DNA from: Rhizobium bangladeshense
Lineage (GTDB): Bacteria > Pseudomonadota > Alphaproteobacteria > Rhizobiales > Rhizobiaceae
Assembly: GCF_017357245.1 (NCBI RefSeq)
Contig: NZ_CP071612.1
Span: forward strand, 3,351,001-3,415,000
Direction: 5' to 3'
DNA length: 64,000 bases
The notes under the pieces were generated by a model, which was not told where the DNA came from, ran no database searches, and saw only the letters and a list, made by a program, of their open reading frames with translations. Shown here piece after piece: positions 1 through 8,390 of this stretch (the first letter of the stretch is position 1; every line of letters starts with the position of its first letter). The translations under genes were made by a program, and so were the position numbers.

Positions 1-628
1 CGGGCCGCGGATGCGCGCCGTCAGGAATCGCGGCGGCGAGATCGTCCGGGGACAGACGCTCCCAACCGGGCCTATGGTCGACAAACTCCAGGCCCCGTTT
101 CTGTGCCTCCGCCTGATGAACCAAAATATAGCTGTCGACGAAAGGACGGATCAGCCCGCGCAATCCTGAAAACGGATTCATCGCCATGAGGATGATCCGC
201 GCCCGCGGCAGCCGTTGATGAAGCCGATCGAGAATCTCGCCAATATTTTTTCGGCTTTGCGCCAGCGACACGAACCGGTGCAATGTCGCGTCATTGGCGT
301 AGAGTTCGATGAGAATGATATCGGGCTGCTCGGCAAGGACGCGATCCAGCTGGGTCAAAGCCCATGTCGAGGTCTCGCCGCTCTTTGCAACGCTCTCGAC
401 ACTTACAGGTCTCTGCAGGCAGGCGGCAAGCCTTGTCTGAAGGCCGGGCTGCCATCCCCCGCGTGCTGTGAGGGACGTTCCGAAAGCCACGATTTTCACA
501 GGCGGAAGGTTCTCGGCATCACTCTTCCCAGTCATTGAAACCAATATGAGGCTGGCCAGATACAGAACCAGACACCATGCCAGTCGCCTCTCGGTCGGCA
601 CCGCTCGCCAAAGCTGCAAACATATCAT
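1..628 (-). CDS. SGNH/GDSL-family hydrolase, partial (C-terminus beyond window)
   Basis: Read on the minus strand, this frame is open from 628 to the left edge, so the 3' end is missing. The proposed ATG at 626-628 gives a short basic N-terminus and a hydrophobic segment (about residues 17-31), which is a signal anchor or signal peptide. Downstream come the nucleophile block AFGTSLTARGGW and, near the edge, the DGAHP block carrying the catalytic Asp and His of SGNH hydrolases. A shorter start at 535 would remove the membrane segment and is less likely. The family hydrolyses or transfers acyl groups. Beside the export genes, a role in trimming acyl decorations of a surface polysaccharide is inference only. 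No strong Shine-Dalgarno sequence is visible. Confidence 0.75.
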   Translation of the reverse strand, partial: MICLQLWRAVPTERRLAWCLVLYLASLILVSMTGKSDAENLPPVKIVAFGTSLTARGGWQPGLQTRLAACLQRPVSVESVAKSGETSTWALTQLDRVLAEQPDIILIELYANDATLHRFVSLAQSRKNIGEILDRLHQRLPRARIILMAMNPFSGLRGLIRPFVDSYILVHQAEAQKRGLEFVDHRPGWERLSPDDLAAAIPDGAHPRP

Positions 629-851
629 GACGAAACCATATCTCGGCGAGAGCTATACGTCACCCCGCCGCACATCCGTTTGGAATGGCCGTCAAAGTCC
701 TTCGCGCAGCCACGCCGCGGCAGGCTTGAGACTATCATGAAGATAGGTTCTCACGCCTGTTTCAGTACGCGACGCGAGCCTTGCCTCCAATCAGGGGCGG
801 CACTGCGCTGACGTGCCGCGCCATGCAGCAACGGCGTCGGGAAGACGCCAA

Positions 852-2159
852 TCATTCCTCACGAAATACGTGCTGCATCTGATCGGTCAGCGGCTTTGTG
901 AGATAAGAGATGACGGTCCGGTCGGCGATCTTGATAAAGACTTCGGCCGGCATGCCGGGATAGAGTTTTATCGATTTCAGCTTCGCGATACTTTGCGCCT
1001 CCGGCTTGACGCGCAGCGGATAATAACTGAGCCCTGTCCGCTCATCCTTGACGATATCAGGCGCAATCGAGGTGATCACGGCCTGCACATCGGGCGTCGT
1101 GCGCTGATCAAAGGCGCTGAAACGTACATCGACGGATTGGCCGACATGGACCTGGTCGATATCGCGGGTGGCGACCTTCGCCTGGACTGTAAGATCGTCG
1201 TTTTCGGGAACAACGAGCATCAACGTCTGGCCGGCTTCGATAACGCCATTGACGGTGTGAACCGCCAATTCGTGAACGCGGCCGCTCAGCGGTGCGGTAA
1301 TGTCGAGACGGCGGAGTTGATCAAGCGCAGTGCCGCGGCGCTCCTCGTTTTCGGCGATCTGAGCTTCGACATCGGTCAGGTCCTTTGCTATCTCCGAACG
1401 ACGATCCTCATCCAGCTGAATCGATTGTCGGTCGATCTCGATCGCCTTGCCCTCGGCCTCCGCCTTTGCAGCGATTTCCTGACCGCTGTTACCCTGAAGA
1501 TCGGCGCGGGCGCGCTTGAGCGTATTCAAACGCTGAAGCGTGACCAGACCCTTCTTGTAGAGAACATCGACGGCTTCGAGTTCCTGTTCGATCAAGCCGA
1601 GGGAATCGGCGGTGGCATTGATCTGAACGACCAACCCTTTGATCTGCTCGGCGAGTTGATCCTTGCGCGATGCCAGCTGGCTCTTCATCCCGATCAGCGC
1701 CGACCTGCGGCTGTCGAACAACTTCCGCTCGCCGTCGAGCAGCTGCTGTGCCGCGGTGCTGGACGTCAGATCGCTGAGGTTTTCTTCGACTTCGAACGAT
1801 TCCGCGCCGATACGCTCGGCCTTCAGCCGGGCACGGCGCGCATAGAGCTGAGCAAGCGTGCTCTCCACAATCGAAAGCTGCGCTCTTGTCGCCGTTCCAT
1901 CAAGCCGTATCAAAACCTGTCCGGCCGACACATGGTCGTTTTCGGAGACCAGAAGTTCTGAGACGATGCCGCCCGTTAGATGCTGGACCTTCTTGACATC
2001 GCCATCGACGATGACAACGCCTTCGCCGATGACGGCGCTGGAAAGCTCCGTTGTCGCCGCCCAACCGCCGATGCCGCAAACCAGCGCAATGGCCAACGCC
2101 CCGACAACCGCCACATGACGATTGAGGGAACGCTTCGATTCACTAATGACTTTACTCAC
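852..2159 (-). CDS. prsE: HlyD-family type I secretion periplasmic adaptor (PrsE-like)
   Basis: 435-residue membrane-fusion protein linking an inner-membrane ABC exporter to an outer-membrane channel. There is a single N-terminal membrane helix (about residues 15-35), then a biotinyl-lipoyl-like half (VKKVQHLTGGIVSELLV), a long coiled-coil hairpin (about 100-280) and the C-terminal beta domain (PGMPAEVFI). The start is GTG at 2159, preceded by GGAAGG. It follows the ABC gene by 15 bp in the same direction, so the two form an operon. The length and the pairing with a fused ABC permease are typical of PrsE/HlyD adaptors. The PrsE name rests on family and locus (nearby Rap-type and beta-helix substrates), not on alignment. 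Confidence 0.88.
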   Translation of the reverse strand: MSKVISESKRSLNRHVAVVGALAIALVCGIGGWAATTELSSAVIGEGVVIVDGDVKKVQHLTGGIVSELLVSENDHVSAGQVLIRLDGTATRAQLSIVESTLAQLYARRARLKAERIGAESFEVEENLSDLTSSTAAQQLLDGERKLFDSRRSALIGMKSQLASRKDQLAEQIKGLVVQINATADSLGLIEQELEAVDVLYKKGLVTLQRLNTLKRARADLQGNSGQEIAAKAEAEGKAIEIDRQSIQLDEDRRSEIAKDLTDVEAQIAENEERRGTALDQLRRLDITAPLSGRVHELAVHTVNGVIEAGQTLMLVVPENDDLTVQAKVATRDIDQVHVGQSVDVRFSAFDQRTTPDVQAVITSIAPDIVKDERTGLSYYPLRVKPEAQSIAKLKSIKLYPGMPAEVFIKIADRTVISYLTKPLTDQMQHVFREE

Positions 2160-2174
2160 AATCTACCTTCCGGA

Positions 2175-3938
2175 CTATTCGGCTGCATTGCCGTCGACCA
2201 CGACTTTGAGCTGAGCCACGCGCTCGGCAATCGGGGTGCGCGCCGCCTCCGGCCGGCTGACCCGTGCCAGCACCTCTTCCTTGGGACCGAAGGCGATCAT
2301 TCTGCCCTCCTGCATCATCAGCACGAAGTCGCACACTGCCAGAACGCCGGATCGATGCGCGATGACGACGACGATGCCGCCACGTGCACGCACACTCATG
2401 ATCGCAGCGCTCAGCGCCCGCTCGCCTTCCTCATCGAGATTGGAATTCGGTTCATCAAGCACGACAAGGAATGGTTCGCCATAAAGCGCTCGCGCAAGCG
2501 CGATACGCTGTCTCTGGCCCGCCGAAAGCGCAGCTCCACCTTCGCCGATTTCCGTCTCGTACCCGTTCGGCAAACGCAGAATGAGGTCGTGAACACGCGC
2601 CGCCCTCGCCGCGGCAACCACGGCCTCCGGCGACATCTCTTTCGCGAAGCGGCAGATATTCTGCGCGACAGTTCCCGAGAAAAGCTCCACATCCTGCGGG
2701 AGATAACCGATATGCCGGCCCAGTGCGTCGCCGTCCCACTGATCGAGCGCAGCGCCATCCAGGCGGATGGATCCTCTGACCGTTGGCCAAATGCCCATCA
2801 TCGCCCGCGCCAACGACGACTTACCCGAGGCGCTGTAGCCGATGACCCCGAGCGCGCTCCCTGCCCTCAGGCCGAAGCTGATATCGGAGATAACCAGCCG
2901 CTGGCCAGCCGGAGGCCCACTCGCGACGCCTTCGACCGTGACTTGCTTGGAAGGTGCGGCAAGCGCAAGCGGGGCCGGGATCTCGGGAATTGTTTTCAGG
3001 AGGTTCGAAAGCCGGGCCCAGCTCTGCTGGGCGGAAACGAAACCGCGCCAATTCCCGATCGCCGCCTCCACAGGTGCCAGAGCGCGGGACGTCAGGATGG
3101 AACCGGCAATGATGATACCCGAAGAGGCCTGTCCTTGAATGACGAGGATCGCGCCGGTCGCCAGCGTTCCCGATTGCAGAGCGATACGGAAAATTTTGGA
3201 AATGGTCGCGTATCCGTTGCCGACATCCGATGCCTGCCGGGTGATGTTCCGGTATTCCGCATTCTTGCGGTCCCAGGTTTCAGCCATGGTACCTGCCATG
3301 CCCATGGCATGAATGACCTCGGAGTTGCGAATCGAGCTCTGCGCAAAGGCGTTGCGCATGTTGGCCGCTTCCGACTGCCGCTTGGAGAGCGTACGCGTGC
3401 CATGGTTGGTCAGGAACGTCAGGATAGCGAGAACCAGCGCTCCGCCGATCGCGATATATCCGATCGCCGGATGGAACAGGAAACAGATTACAATATAGAA
3501 AGGAAGCCAGGGCAGATCGAACATCGCCGTCGGGCCCATGCCGGACAAGAAGGTCCTTATCTGGTCGAAGTCACGCAGGGGCTGAAGCCCGTCGCCGCCG
3601 ATCTTGACCTTCAACGGCGCTTTGACAAGCGCCCGAAACACCCGACCGTTCATCATTTCGTCGAGCGCACCGGCAACACGAACGAGCATTCTGCTCCTGA
3701 GAACTTCGAACGCGCCCTGAAAAGCGTAAAGAATTAATGCAAGTATTGCCAGGGCGGCGAGCGTCGGTATGCTTTTGCTTGGAATGACGCGGTCATATAC
3801 TTCAAGCATAAAAAATGAACTTGTAAGATAGAGGATATTGACAAGCGCGCTTGCTATGCCAATGAAGATCAGCCCCCCTTTGCATTTCCGCAAGGCCTTG
3901 GACGGTTCATTGACGTCAGCTGCTGAACTTTGAAACAC
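2175..3938 (-). CDS. prsD: Type I secretion ABC transporter, fused permease/ATPase (PrsD-like)
   Basis: 587 residues. The N-terminal transmembrane domain (about 1-310) begins with a hydrophobic segment, then SSFFMLEVYDRVIPS, a hallmark of the PrtD/PrsD exporter class. The ATPase domain has Walker A GYSASGKSS, signature LSAGQRQRIALARAL, Walker B FLVVLDEPNSNLD and the switch histidine in VIAHR. Such proteins export leaderless substrates with C-terminal signals through HlyD and TolC partners. The start is GTG at 3938 with GAGGGA upstream. No peptidase C39 domain is present, so substrates should not be of the double-glycine type. Likely clients are the neighbouring beta-helix and Rap proteins, neither of which has a signal peptide. 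In R. leguminosarum, PrsDE exports Ply glycanases and Rap proteins (known). Client assignment here is inference. Confidence 0.9.
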   Translation of the reverse strand: MFQSSAADVNEPSKALRKCKGGLIFIGIASALVNILYLTSSFFMLEVYDRVIPSKSIPTLAALAILALILYAFQGAFEVLRSRMLVRVAGALDEMMNGRVFRALVKAPLKVKIGGDGLQPLRDFDQIRTFLSGMGPTAMFDLPWLPFYIVICFLFHPAIGYIAIGGALVLAILTFLTNHGTRTLSKRQSEAANMRNAFAQSSIRNSEVIHAMGMAGTMAETWDRKNAEYRNITRQASDVGNGYATISKIFRIALQSGTLATGAILVIQGQASSGIIIAGSILTSRALAPVEAAIGNWRGFVSAQQSWARLSNLLKTIPEIPAPLALAAPSKQVTVEGVASGPPAGQRLVISDISFGLRAGSALGVIGYSASGKSSLARAMMGIWPTVRGSIRLDGAALDQWDGDALGRHIGYLPQDVELFSGTVAQNICRFAKEMSPEAVVAAARAARVHDLILRLPNGYETEIGEGGAALSAGQRQRIALARALYGEPFLVVLDEPNSNLDEEGERALSAAIMSVRARGGIVVVIAHRSGVLAVCDFVLMMQEGRMIAFGPKEEVLARVSRPEAARTPIAERVAQLKVVVDGNAAE

Positions 3939-4382
3939 GTAACAATCCCTCTTCTACCGCATCGCGCACCCACGAACACGCGGACACACACTGCAGTTGC
4001 GAGCCTATAAAGCCCGAACATTGACATGGCTGCCTACGGATCCCCGGCACCGGTGCCGACGCTCCGCTTGCAGGCCCATAACTTAGCCCATAAATCCCAC
4101 TGAAAAGTGACCGAAAATACAAATTTACCACGAACAATTTCAGAGGATCTAACTTTAACGCTACGATAATTATACCGGCCGAAGCAAGTGAAAATCGCAA
4201 AACGCCCAATAACGGCGCAAAGCGGCAAACGTGTGGCACGCTTAGCTCCGGCGTTTACTGGAATGTTAACTTTAAATACAATTTATAGTTCACATATTTC
4301 GGGCCAGCGGAACATTTTTTCACCGGGAATGGCGTGATTTGCAACGTCACCGGTAGCGAGAACCTTGGCCTACCTTGAAAAT
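3939..4382. other. Intergenic region upstream of the secretion operon
   Basis: This 444-base stretch separates the beta-helix gene from the ABC exporter, and both are transcribed leftward. No convincing coding frame is present. It becomes AT-rich from about 4080 to 4380 and holds a 14-bp perfect palindrome (CGGCACCGGTGCCG, 4045-4058) about 107 bp upstream of the exporter start. It probably carries the promoter of the secretion operon. No confident -10/-35 pair could be chosen. Confidence 0.4.
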
Positions 4383-4415
4383 TGAAGCACTTCCGCGGCC
4401 AGCGGAAATGCTTCA
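4383..4415 (-). terminator. Hairpin terminator after the beta-helix gene
   Basis: 14-base arms (TGAAGCACTTCCGC and GCGGAAATGCTTCA, one mismatch) flank a 5-base loop just past the leftward stop at 4424. On the minus strand it is followed by ATTTTC, only a weak uridine tract. It could instead be a processing or mRNA-stabilising hairpin. Confidence 0.5.
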
Positions 4416-4423
4416 GGTTCAGT

Positions 4424-6049
4424 TTAAGCCAGCAGCATTTGCGAGGCGTGGCTGCTGAGGAATGCGTCGACGTTAATGGAGACGCTCAAGCTGTCGGCAT
4501 CGATATGGGAAGCGCCATCAGAAATTTTGTATTGGAAGAATTCGCTCACCTTTCCACTCAATCCGGCGAGCTTGGTTGCATCGACGGTATAGCTGTAATC
4601 GCCATCGCTTTCGACGTGGATGACGCCGTATTTCCCGGTTAGCGTCAGGCCATGCTTGTCCACCGCGCTGTCGCCGAAGCGGCGAAGCAGCACCGTTCCG
4701 TTGCTCGCATGGTCGTTTTCAAGAAGATTTCCGTGATAGGCACTGCCGGTATCGGCTGAAATTTTCAAGCTGTCGTGGACAGCAACAATTTTCGGAACGG
4801 CGACGGCAGGTACGGTCACAACCGGCGTTTCAACACTGGGCCCCGGAGCGCCAACCAGAGGCGGCGTCGGCACGTCTATATTCTCGGGGACTGGTGTGGC
4901 AGGCGTCTGGCCGTTGCTCGACGACGTATCGCCGCTTGCGCCCCCAGCTGCGCCATCAAGCTCTGCTTGTGCTTGTTCGAGCGTCTTGTTTACACCGATG
5001 GAGAATGTGTTCTGAGCGGCAATCGTCGCGGGCATGGTCAGAATCGATATATCGCTGTCGATAACATTATTGTAGAACGACCCCGACGCCGGCTTGTCGA
5101 CTTTCAAGGCGGACGAGGACAGTTCGTCGAAGACGTTGTCGTGGACAGCGATATTCTCGCGAATGTAGCTAGGGTTGCCGACGGCGCTGACCAAAACGCC
5201 ATAGACCCCGTCATGCAGGTAGTTTCCGCTGATGTCGTAGTTCTTCGCATCGCCCTGGTCGCCGAGACCGATACCGTAAGACCAGCTATAGCCGCCATAT
5301 CCCGAGATGTCATTGTCGTGGATGGCGATATTCGTACCTCCCTGAGCGCTCAGCCCAAAACCGCCCCCGACTAGAGTATTGCCCTCGACCACGGCATTGG
5401 TCGCCCGGATCAGCACCAGGACACCCTTGGCGCTATTCGTCGCTGTCTGCTCGAGGTGATTGTCCGCGATCAATATATTGCTGCTGTCGTTGAGTTGGAT
5501 CGCATCTGCTGCGCTACCCAGGCTATTGGTGACGGTATTGTTGATGAGAGTGACGCCATTCACTTTATCCATCCATATTCCGTCGGAACGCACACCGGTC
5601 AGCGTGCTGTTCTCGATGGTGATGTTCTGACTGCTCTGGAAGCTGACCGAGCCGGGTTTGCCGGACAGACCTGTATTCGATACTTCGACGTTGCGCACGG
5701 TCCAGTTCGAGACGTTGCCAGCGTAGATCGCGTTAGCGCCTGTGTCGGCGATCTTGATATTCTCGATGACGATATTCGAAGCCTTGGAACCGTGGATCCC
5801 GTCATTGCTGCTGCGAATGACCGGCGCATCACCGATGCCATAGCTGCCGATGGTGATGGGGGCGCTGACACTGCCGGAATATTTCAGATCGAACTGCTCA
5901 TTGAATACGCTTCCGGCAGCAAGCAGCACGCTATCACCCGGGTTTAGTCTCAAGGATTCAACGGCAGACAAGGTCGCGAAGGCCGAACTCTCACTGGTTC
6001 CGTTATTGTTGTTGGATCCTGTCACCGAATTCACGTAATAGACGGTCAT
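4424..6049 (-). CDS. Right-handed parallel beta-helix protein with C-terminal cadherin-like (Rap) domain
   Basis: 541 residues from ATG 6049, chosen because GGGAG lies just upstream; the 15-base longer version needs a TTG start. There is no signal peptide. Residues about 1-350 are repeating beta-helix strands with asparagine ladders (NIVIENIKIADTGANAIYAG, NITIENSTLTGV, NILIADNHLEQT), as in polysaccharide lyases and C5-epimerases. A Pro/Val/Thr-rich linker (about 370-425) leads to a cadherin-like domain containing GNLLENDHASNGTVLLRRF, YGVIHVESDGDYSYT and YKISDG. That domain closely matches the two domains of the Rap protein at 6713. No RTX nonapeptides are present. This fits an extracellular polysaccharide-modifying enzyme of the Ply/Rap type exported by the adjacent PrsDE-like system. 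Lyase, epimerase or purely binding activity cannot be told from sequence. Confidence 0.85.
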   Translation of the reverse strand: MTVYYVNSVTGSNNNNGTSESSAFATLSAVESLRLNPGDSVLLAAGSVFNEQFDLKYSGSVSAPITIGSYGIGDAPVIRSSNDGIHGSKASNIVIENIKIADTGANAIYAGNVSNWTVRNVEVSNTGLSGKPGSVSFQSSQNITIENSTLTGVRSDGIWMDKVNGVTLINNTVTNSLGSAADAIQLNDSSNILIADNHLEQTATNSAKGVLVLIRATNAVVEGNTLVGGGFGLSAQGGTNIAIHDNDISGYGGYSWSYGIGLGDQGDAKNYDISGNYLHDGVYGVLVSAVGNPSYIRENIAVHDNVFDELSSSALKVDKPASGSFYNNVIDSDISILTMPATIAAQNTFSIGVNKTLEQAQAELDGAAGGASGDTSSSNGQTPATPVPENIDVPTPPLVGAPGPSVETPVVTVPAVAVPKIVAVHDSLKISADTGSAYHGNLLENDHASNGTVLLRRFGDSAVDKHGLTLTGKYGVIHVESDGDYSYTVDATKLAGLSGKVSEFFQYKISDGASHIDADSLSVSINVDAFLSSHASQMLLA

Positions 6050-6712
6050 GCCGCGATCTCCCAAATGTAATGGAAAATCTTTAGCCGCCGATCTCTCTCT
6101 GCCTGCTGAAATGAAACACTAAAATGCGCGATATCAGGCGATAATTCTTGTATTCGCAGCGATAATAACTTGATTCCGCCGCATATTGCGGCACCGCAAG
6201 GGTGCCGGACGTCGCCGGCAAACAGTCATTTGCCACTATTCGGGCAGGACAGAGTTCGTCGCGAGCTGCACGACCGTGCAACATTCCCAGTTATACCTGA
6301 TAGAAGTATAATGGAAGACAATATTTCTGCAGTTGCGCGCCTGAGCCTTCAGACAATCGTCAGAACTCGCAAGTTCACGTCAATCATTATAAATGATTAT
6401 AGCTGAACTCTATTCCGACTCGTCCCGGTGTTCGCATTCCGATAATTGCTTCATGATAAAGAATCTTTCAGCGAGGAGACAAGCTGGCGGATTTTGAAAC
6501 AATTCTCCATTCACTTATTGTTAAAGCAATAATATCGAAATCTTTCATGATCTTATGCACAGTAAGCGTGTATCAATACTAAAAAATACAGCCGTGAATA
6601 TTCGACTCTTGTTAACTATGCGCTTGACTCGATGTATTAAGATATCCTTAATCGGGCAGCTCGCTGAAGGTCAAAAATGACCAGCGAAGATCAATTTCAA
6701 GGAGAGACAATA
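6050..6712. other. AT-rich divergent promoter region between beta-helix and Rap genes
   Basis: 663 bases without a credible gene between two divergent secreted-protein genes. It is markedly richer in A+T than its surroundings, especially 6410-6660. Near the beta-helix start are small GC-rich inverted repeats (GGCACC/GGTGCC, 6190-6206; GCCGG/CCGGC, 6204-6219). Near the Rap start lies a perfect dyad (listed separately) and a TTGACT hexamer at 6624-6629. Such AT-rich upstream DNA suits H-NS-like or MucR-type control of surface genes, which is inference. Confidence 0.45.
6636..6652. promoter_or_regulatory. 17-bp dyad upstream of the Rap gene (candidate operator)
   Basis: ATTAAG-ATATC-CTTAAT, with perfect 6-base arms, centred about 69 bp upstream of the Rap ATG. 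It overlaps the area where a -10 element for the TTGACT hexamer at 6624-6629 would fall. Position and symmetry suggest a regulator site. The regulator is unknown. Confidence 0.4.
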
Positions 6713-7420
6713 ATGGCTATTCACGCAACCGACGATACTGCAACATTTCTGGAAACCGACGTTATTTCCGGAAACCTGCTTACCAACGACACATCCGACG
6801 GTAACCTTTTCCTGCGCTTCTTCGACCAACAGAGCGTCGGCGCCAAGCAGCCCGGCCAAGTTACCGAAATCCAGGGCGACTACGGCACCTTCTACGTCAA
6901 GGCCGATGGCAGCTACACCTATGTGCTGAGCGATGCCGCCAAGATCGGCTTCACCAACGGCGAGCTGCTCCAGGAGAAGGTTTCCTACAAAATCTCCGAT
7001 GGTGCCGGCAACACTGACTTCGGCCTGTTCACCCTGAATATTCAGGGCGTCAGCCAGGTCAATCCGGTCGCTGTCGATGATCATTACAGCTTCAGCGAAG
7101 GTGACGCTATCGGGGGCAACGTTCTGGATAACGACATTCCCGGCGACAATGGTCACCTTTTCCTCCGCCAGTTCGACGGCTCGAACGTCAATGCAAGCAG
7201 CGGCGCTGTAACCGAGGTTCTCGGTACCTATGGCACGTTCCATGTCCAGGCGAACGGCGAATTCACCTACGAGCTGACGCAGGATATCGCTCCGGGCGCT
7301 CAGGTGACGGAAACCATCGAGTACTACAAGATCTCCGATGGTGAAGGCCACACGGATGTAGGCATTCTGACGCTCAACATTACCGGTACCGACGTCGTTT
7401 CCGGCGGCGTAGACGTCTGA
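6713..7420 (+). CDS. Rap-type protein with two cadherin-like domains (adhesin/lectin)
   Basis: 235 residues from ATG 6713, with AAGGAG 8 bases upstream. The protein is essentially two tandem copies of one roughly 110-residue domain, each running D-D-x-x-x-F, GNxLxND, LFLRxFD, GDYGTF or GTYGTF, YxxxLS/T, YKISDG and a closing LNIQG or LNITG. Acidic residues in the loops would suit calcium binding. There is no signal peptide or anchor, and the size (about 25 kDa) and two-domain layout match Rhizobium-adhering proteins of the RapA group. Those are exported by PrsDE and bind the acidic exopolysaccharide at the cell surface (known). A PrsDE-like exporter lies within 3 kb. Which paralogue this is cannot be settled here. 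Confidence 0.85.
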   Translation: MAIHATDDTATFLETDVISGNLLTNDTSDGNLFLRFFDQQSVGAKQPGQVTEIQGDYGTFYVKADGSYTYVLSDAAKIGFTNGELLQEKVSYKISDGAGNTDFGLFTLNIQGVSQVNPVAVDDHYSFSEGDAIGGNVLDNDIPGDNGHLFLRQFDGSNVNASSGAVTEVLGTYGTFHVQANGEFTYELTQDIAPGAQVTETIEYYKISDGEGHTDVGILTLNITGTDVVSGGVDV

Positions 7421-7441
7421 TCATCAAAGTCCGATCAAGAA

Positions 7442-7473
7442 GCAACGCTCGCGACACATGCTGCGGGCGTTGC
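7442..7473 (+). terminator. Terminator after the Rap gene
   Basis: GCAACGCTCGC and GCGGGCGTTGC form an 11-bp stem with one G-U pair around a 10-base loop, 22 bases past the stop. CGTTTCT follows. It lies between the rightward Rap gene and the end of the leftward polysaccharide export genes. Confidence 0.6.
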
Positions 7474-7685
7474 CGTTTCTGGCAAGGACTCTGCGGGCAC
7501 TTTGGCCGCATTGATGATTGAATGATCCGGTGCCGCGTGGTCAGCTTGTCCGCCCTTAATCCGGTACGCAGCTCTCTTTGAAGCCCCGCTGACGCGCGGG
7601 AGTTCCCTGCGCTCTTGAATTTCGCGGACAACAAGGTCGAACATTCTTAGCTCGCCGGAAATCGAAATACTGCGAACGGCTGTAA

Positions 7686-8390
7686 TCACCCGCTGCAGCG
7701 CTGCCGAAGCCGCGCCGTGGCGCCTTCCCCGACACTTGCCCAGACCCGATCGAGGACTGGGCGCAGCTGCGGACTCACCGCTTTTATGGTGGCATTGACC
7801 CTGCAGCGGTCGCCGCGTTTCAGCATTGTCGTAAGATCGCTGTCGACTGCGCTGCTCGCCGCCGAAAGCGTTGCATGGGTGAAATCGTTCCAGAAATAAA
7901 ATCGGGTCAGGATGATCGACTCGTCGTAGGGCGCGAGAGCGACCGAACGTTTCATCATGCCTGCGACCTGAAGCGGCTCCTCCGCAATTGCCGACTGAAC
8001 GGCGGCGAGACGAAGCCAGAAATTGCTGTTTGTAGGCATGCACGAGAGCGCGTGCTGGAGATACCGGCGGGCATCCGACGCCGCGGCAACCCAGGCATCG
8101 TAGTTGATATTGACGTTCTGTCGATCGAGCTGCGCCAGAACAAGCGTAACACCGGCGGCGACAATGTCGGATCGGCAATAGCGTCCGTCAACCACCTCAA
8201 TCGTGCGAGCCGCATATCTCGCTGCGACGTCGTTCGGGACAGTTTGGCCGCGCTCCATCCTTTCGGCGACAATAGAAATGCTGGCCGTCCTTATCGAAGC
8301 ATAGAGCTCTCGGCCGGCCAGCATCGTAAAGATTACAGCGACGATAAGGAAAGTGATCCTCGTGGGCGAAACATACCGAGCGCCAAGCAT
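7686..8390 (-). CDS. Membrane-anchored hypothetical protein of the polysaccharide export operon
   Basis: 234 residues with one N-terminal hydrophobic helix (about 11-27) and a helical remainder that reads like degenerate TPR-type alpha repeats (ARRYLQHALSCMPTNSNFWLRLAAVQSAI, then MKRSVALAPYDES). Four cysteines lie in the exported part. The start ATG overlaps the stop of the upstream kinase/co-polymerase gene by one base (TGATG), so translation is probably coupled. It is the last gene of the leftward export operon. No specific family was recognised. A periplasmic scaffold role in polysaccharide assembly is a guess from context. Confidence 0.7.
   Translation of the reverse strand: MLGARYVSPTRITFLIVAVIFTMLAGRELYASIRTASISIVAERMERGQTVPNDVAARYAARTIEVVDGRYCRSDIVAAGVTLVLAQLDRQNVNINYDAWVAAASDARRYLQHALSCMPTNSNFWLRLAAVQSAIAEEPLQVAGMMKRSVALAPYDESIILTRFYFWNDFTHATLSAASSAVDSDLTTMLKRGDRCRVNATIKAVSPQLRPVLDRVWASVGEGATARLRQRCSG

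Noticed and set aside
1980..3737. 585-residue open frame on the plus strand
   Set aside because: It is antisense to the well-supported PrsD-like ABC transporter; no recognisable motif.
4424..7420. RTX calcium repeats in the beta-helix and Rap proteins
   Set aside because: No GGxGxDxLx nonapeptides were found; the repeats are cadherin-like.
7435..8178. 247-residue Cys/Arg-rich open frame on the minus strand
   Set aside because: Overlaps the 7686-8390 gene in another frame. The latter has a membrane helix and a start coupled to the upstream stop.
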